The notes under the pieces: generated by a model
Told to the model about the DNA's origin: nothing
Seen by the model: only the letters and a program-made list of their open reading frames with translations
The model's database searches: none
Made by a program: the position numbers and the translations under genes
Assembly (NCBI RefSeq): GCF_036567905.1
Contig: NZ_DATCTO010000069.1
Location: 91,899 to 126,055 of the forward strand
From: Candidatus Binatus sp.
Lineage (GTDB): Bacteria > Desulfobacterota > Binatia > Binatales > Binataceae
Direction of reading: 5' to 3'
DNA length: 34,157 nt
Shown: positions 32,273-34,157 of the stretch, in pieces
Layout: every line of letters starts with the position of its first letter
Numbering within the stretch: position 1 is the first letter of the stretch

Positions 32273-32773
32273 TCAGCCGCGGACGCGCTCGCGGGCGAAG
32301 ATCGCGCGCTCTTCGGCGTTCATCTTCTCGCGGATGCGCGATCCTTTGCCGAGATGCCGATACTCTCCACCTTCTGAAAAATATTCCTCGTACGGCAGCG
32401 CGGGGATCGGCTCGGGCGGCGGCGTGTCCGTGATCTTCACGCCCAACGCCTCCTCGACCAGGCGGCTGTCGTACATCCTGACGGCGTCGTAGTCCGTGAG
32501 CAGCGCGCATACCTCGACGCAGATGTAGCATCCGATGCATTCCTGGAAGCGGTTCTGCACCGGCTGCATGCCGCGTCCCGGCACCGAGCCAGGCGCGAGG
32601 TGCTCGATGCATTGGACGGGGCAGAACTCGGGGCATTTGCCGCACGGGAAGCACAGGTTGACGTCCATGAAGGCGACTTCGCGCGGGCGTTTTTTCTTGC
32701 GCGAAATCTCGTCGGGAGTTTCCGGGACGCGATCTTCCTTGAGACGGCGCTTGATTATGTCGATTGCATCCAT
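32273..32773 (-). CDS. 2[4Fe-4S] ferredoxin-like protein
   Basis: This 166-residue protein carries two [4Fe-4S] motifs: Cys41, Cys44, Cys47, Cys51 (CFPCGKCPEFC) and Cys79, Cys82, Cys85, Cys89 (CIGCYICVEVC), with an extra Cys55. The N-terminal ~30 residues are charged (KKKRPRE). About 75 residues follow the second motif, ending with a charged helix. In typical bacterial ferredoxins Pro follows the fourth Cys; here it does after the first motif (CP) and is Ala after the second. A soluble electron carrier is likely. The partner is unknown, and no redox enzyme gene adjoins. The MgtC-like gene follows leftward across 86 bp. Confidence 0.88.
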   Translation of the reverse strand: MDAIDIIKRRLKEDRVPETPDEISRKKKRPREVAFMDVNLCFPCGKCPEFCPVQCIEHLAPGSVPGRGMQPVQNRFQECIGCYICVEVCALLTDYDAVRMYDSRLVEEALGVKITDTPPPEPIPALPYEEYFSEGGEYRHLGKGSRIREKMNAEERAIFARERVRG

Positions 32774-32835
32774 CGCTAACTATTCGACACCGGGAGCGAG
32801 AATGGCGTCAAGCGCGCAAGTGCAGCCGCGCGAGC

Positions 32836-34157
32836 TTACTTCAACGCCGAGACTCTGCCGTCGGCGGACGCCACGTAAACCTCGCCCGACGGCGACGCCG
32901 CGAGCGCCGTCACCTTGCCCGCGCTATGCGACGACCATCCGGGCGAGCCGTCAGCGCCGAGCTTGGTGATCGTTCCGTCGGCTGCGGCTACGTACACGTC
33001 GCCGGCGGAATCGACGGCCAGAGTGTTCGCGCCCGGCGCATAGGCCTTCGAGCTCCAGCGTATCGAGCCCGAGGAATCGACGGCGTAGAGCGCTCCGGCT
33101 CCGAAGTAGGCCTGTCCGATCGGATCGATTACCGGTCCTGCTATCGGCGCTCCTGCGCCAGCGACGCTCCAGTCCTGCGCGCCGGTGTCGGAATCGACGG
33201 CGTACAGAGTTCCGGTGCGCGAGCCGCAATATACGGTACTTCCTGCGAGCGCCAGATTACCAGCGAATCCGCCGGCCGGCGCAAAGCTCCATAGCTGCGA
33301 CCCGGTCGTCGAATAGGCGGTCAGATCGCCGCCCTCGGACGCGATCATGACTCCGCCGGGGATGATCACGCCGGCATTAGCCGCGGTCGCCGGGATACTC
33401 CAGTTGATTTGTCCGGCAGAGCTGACGGAGACGAGATTGCTGCCGACGCTGACATACGCTGCGCTATCGCCAGCCGCCAGCGGCACGCCTGCGCCTCCAA
33501 CCTGCACCTTCCAGCGCGGGACGCCGTCAGGCGTAAGTCCGTAGAGCCAATCGGTGGTGCCTTGCACGATAATCGTGCCGTCGGGCGCGACGACGACTGC
33601 GGACGTTGCGGCGGGACGATCGAAAATCTGATGCCCGCGCGAATCGATCGCGTGGAGCATCGCGTCACGCGTGATGAAATAGGCTTCGCCGTGAATTCCC
33701 GGCGTGATCGGTCCGGCGACCGGCGCGTCGCTCTGGAAGGTCCACTGCGCGATCGGCGACGTAACGGTCGCCTCGGCCGTCGGCATCAGGTAGTCGAGTT
33801 CGGCGCTGCCGCGAACCTTGGGCGTTGCGGTCGCGGTCGGGGTCACGGTAGGAGTGGGGCACGGCGGACAATCGGTGGTCGGGTTCACCTGGATGGCATA
33901 CTGCAAGCTCGAAATATTGGCGGCGCTCGCGCTGATACAGGTGCATCCCGTAGCCGCGCCCTGGTAAACCCCGCCGTTGCCGGCCGCGGGATTGTTCACG
34001 ATGCCGGACGGATTCGAGCCCCAGAAGGTATTGGGCGCGTTTGTGATGTCCTCGTATTCGGTCAGGTTTCCCTTGACGAGAACGCCCTGCGCGCCGAACT
34101 GGACTATGCCGTTGACCGTCGTGGTGGAAATCGCTTCCGGCGGTGAGCACGCGGTCG
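32836..34157 (-). CDS. PQQ-like beta-propeller protein (truncated by window end)
   Basis: The reading frame is open from the right window edge to the stop at 32836, giving ~440 residues without the N-terminus. A partial N-terminal region (cysteine-containing TGCTCIS, then CPPCP) leads into a proline/threonine linker PTPTVTPTATATPK. It is followed by about six to seven ~38-residue blades, each with a D-x-x-Gly-x-x-Tyr/Leu-x-Ala-hydrophobic pattern (MLHAIDSRG, WLYGLTPDG, LTAYSTTG, LYAVDSDTG, VYVASADGRVSAL). Blades of this kind occur in BamB and quinoprotein dehydrogenases. No PQQ-site residues can be claimed. The linker and lack of TM segments suggest secretion or surface anchoring, with the signal peptide outside the window. 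Confidence 0.87.
   Translation of the reverse strand, partial: TACSPPEAISTTTVNGIVQFGAQGVLVKGNLTEYEDITNAPNTFWGSNPSGIVNNPAAGNGGVYQGAATGCTCISASAANISSLQYAIQVNPTTDCPPCPTPTVTPTATATPKVRGSAELDYLMPTAEATVTSPIAQWTFQSDAPVAGPITPGIHGEAYFITRDAMLHAIDSRGHQIFDRPAATSAVVVAPDGTIIVQGTTDWLYGLTPDGVPRWKVQVGGAGVPLAAGDSAAYVSVGSNLVSVSSAGQINWSIPATAANAGVIIPGGVMIASEGGDLTAYSTTGSQLWSFAPAGGFAGNLALAGSTVYCGSRTGTLYAVDSDTGAQDWSVAGAGAPIAGPVIDPIGQAYFGAGALYAVDSSGSIRWSSKAYAPGANTLAVDSAGDVYVAAADGTITKLGADGSPGWSSHSAGKVTALAASPSGEVYVASADGRVSALK

Noticed and set aside
33409..34146. 245-codon plus-strand frame at the right edge
   Set aside because: Arginine-rich antisense of the beta-propeller gene, whose blades are clear on the minus strand.
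1..34157. tRNA, rRNA or CRISPR arrays
   Set aside because: No cloverleaf with a TTCGA-type T-arm and no regularly spaced direct repeats were seen by eye on either strand. A tRNAscan-SE and CRISPR search would be decisive, as reading by eye can miss a tRNA.

Overview
This is a GC-rich (roughly 60-65%) bacterial chromosome segment, gene-dense with short intergenic gaps. There is no rRNA, no recognisable tRNA, no phage or IS transposase gene and no CRISPR array. The gene mix is an aerobic haem-copper oxidase cluster, a luciferase-like monooxygenase, an epoxide hydrolase, several alpha/beta hydrolases, SDRs, paired MaoC dehydratases, acetyl-CoA synthetase and a cobalamin-controlled TonB. It looks like an uncultured aerobic Gram-negative lineage such as Binatota/Desulfobacterota-like soil bacteria. 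That placement is inference from gene content, not a phylogenetic result.

Layout. 1-2123 (+): distal half of a cytochrome c oxidase operon (two tandem subunit III genes with a small CxxC membrane protein between them, subunit IV, a DUF420/CtaM-like protein), ending at a bidirectional hairpin terminator. 2197-5394 (-): a tight four-gene operon (luciferase-like monooxygenase, alpha/beta hydrolase, small membrane protein, GST). 5395-5981: a long leader with a palindromic repeat element and a cobalamin riboswitch in front of a TonB gene. 7011-9392 (+): a secreted protein of unknown function, a 96-bp tandem repeat, a YqeY-like protein and an epoxide hydrolase. 9416-11410 (-): an ABC-F ATPase. 11523-15380 (+): a 1285-residue multidomain protein (degenerate restriction-endonuclease-like N-terminus, TPR array, GreA/B-C-like domain, PIN-like nuclease), which is the best candidate for a conflict/defence protein. 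It is followed by a 39-bp palindrome and a small beta-rich protein.

15889-20150: alpha/beta hydrolase, SDR, PKD protein, periplasmic beta-carbonic anhydrase, TPR lipoprotein and a shortened cation-efflux protein. 20232-27182 (+): phosphofructokinase, an SDR plus two-subunit MaoC/Had dehydratase module, a GH57/DUF3536 glycosidase-like protein, acetyl-CoA synthetase and dodecin. 27183-27499: an acs 3' gene fragment and a miniature inverted-repeat element. 27492-34157 (-): FAD oxidoreductase, GT39-like glycosyltransferase, MgtC/DUF4010 membrane protein, 2[4Fe-4S] ferredoxin-like protein and a truncated PQQ-type beta-propeller protein.

Two features beyond ordinary genes stand out. One is a family of short palindromic elements (four copies; the most complete is 99 bp with CAGGGTAAA terminal inverted repeats), one copy of which provides the stop codon of a neighbouring gene. 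The other is the TPR-GreAB-C-PIN protein.
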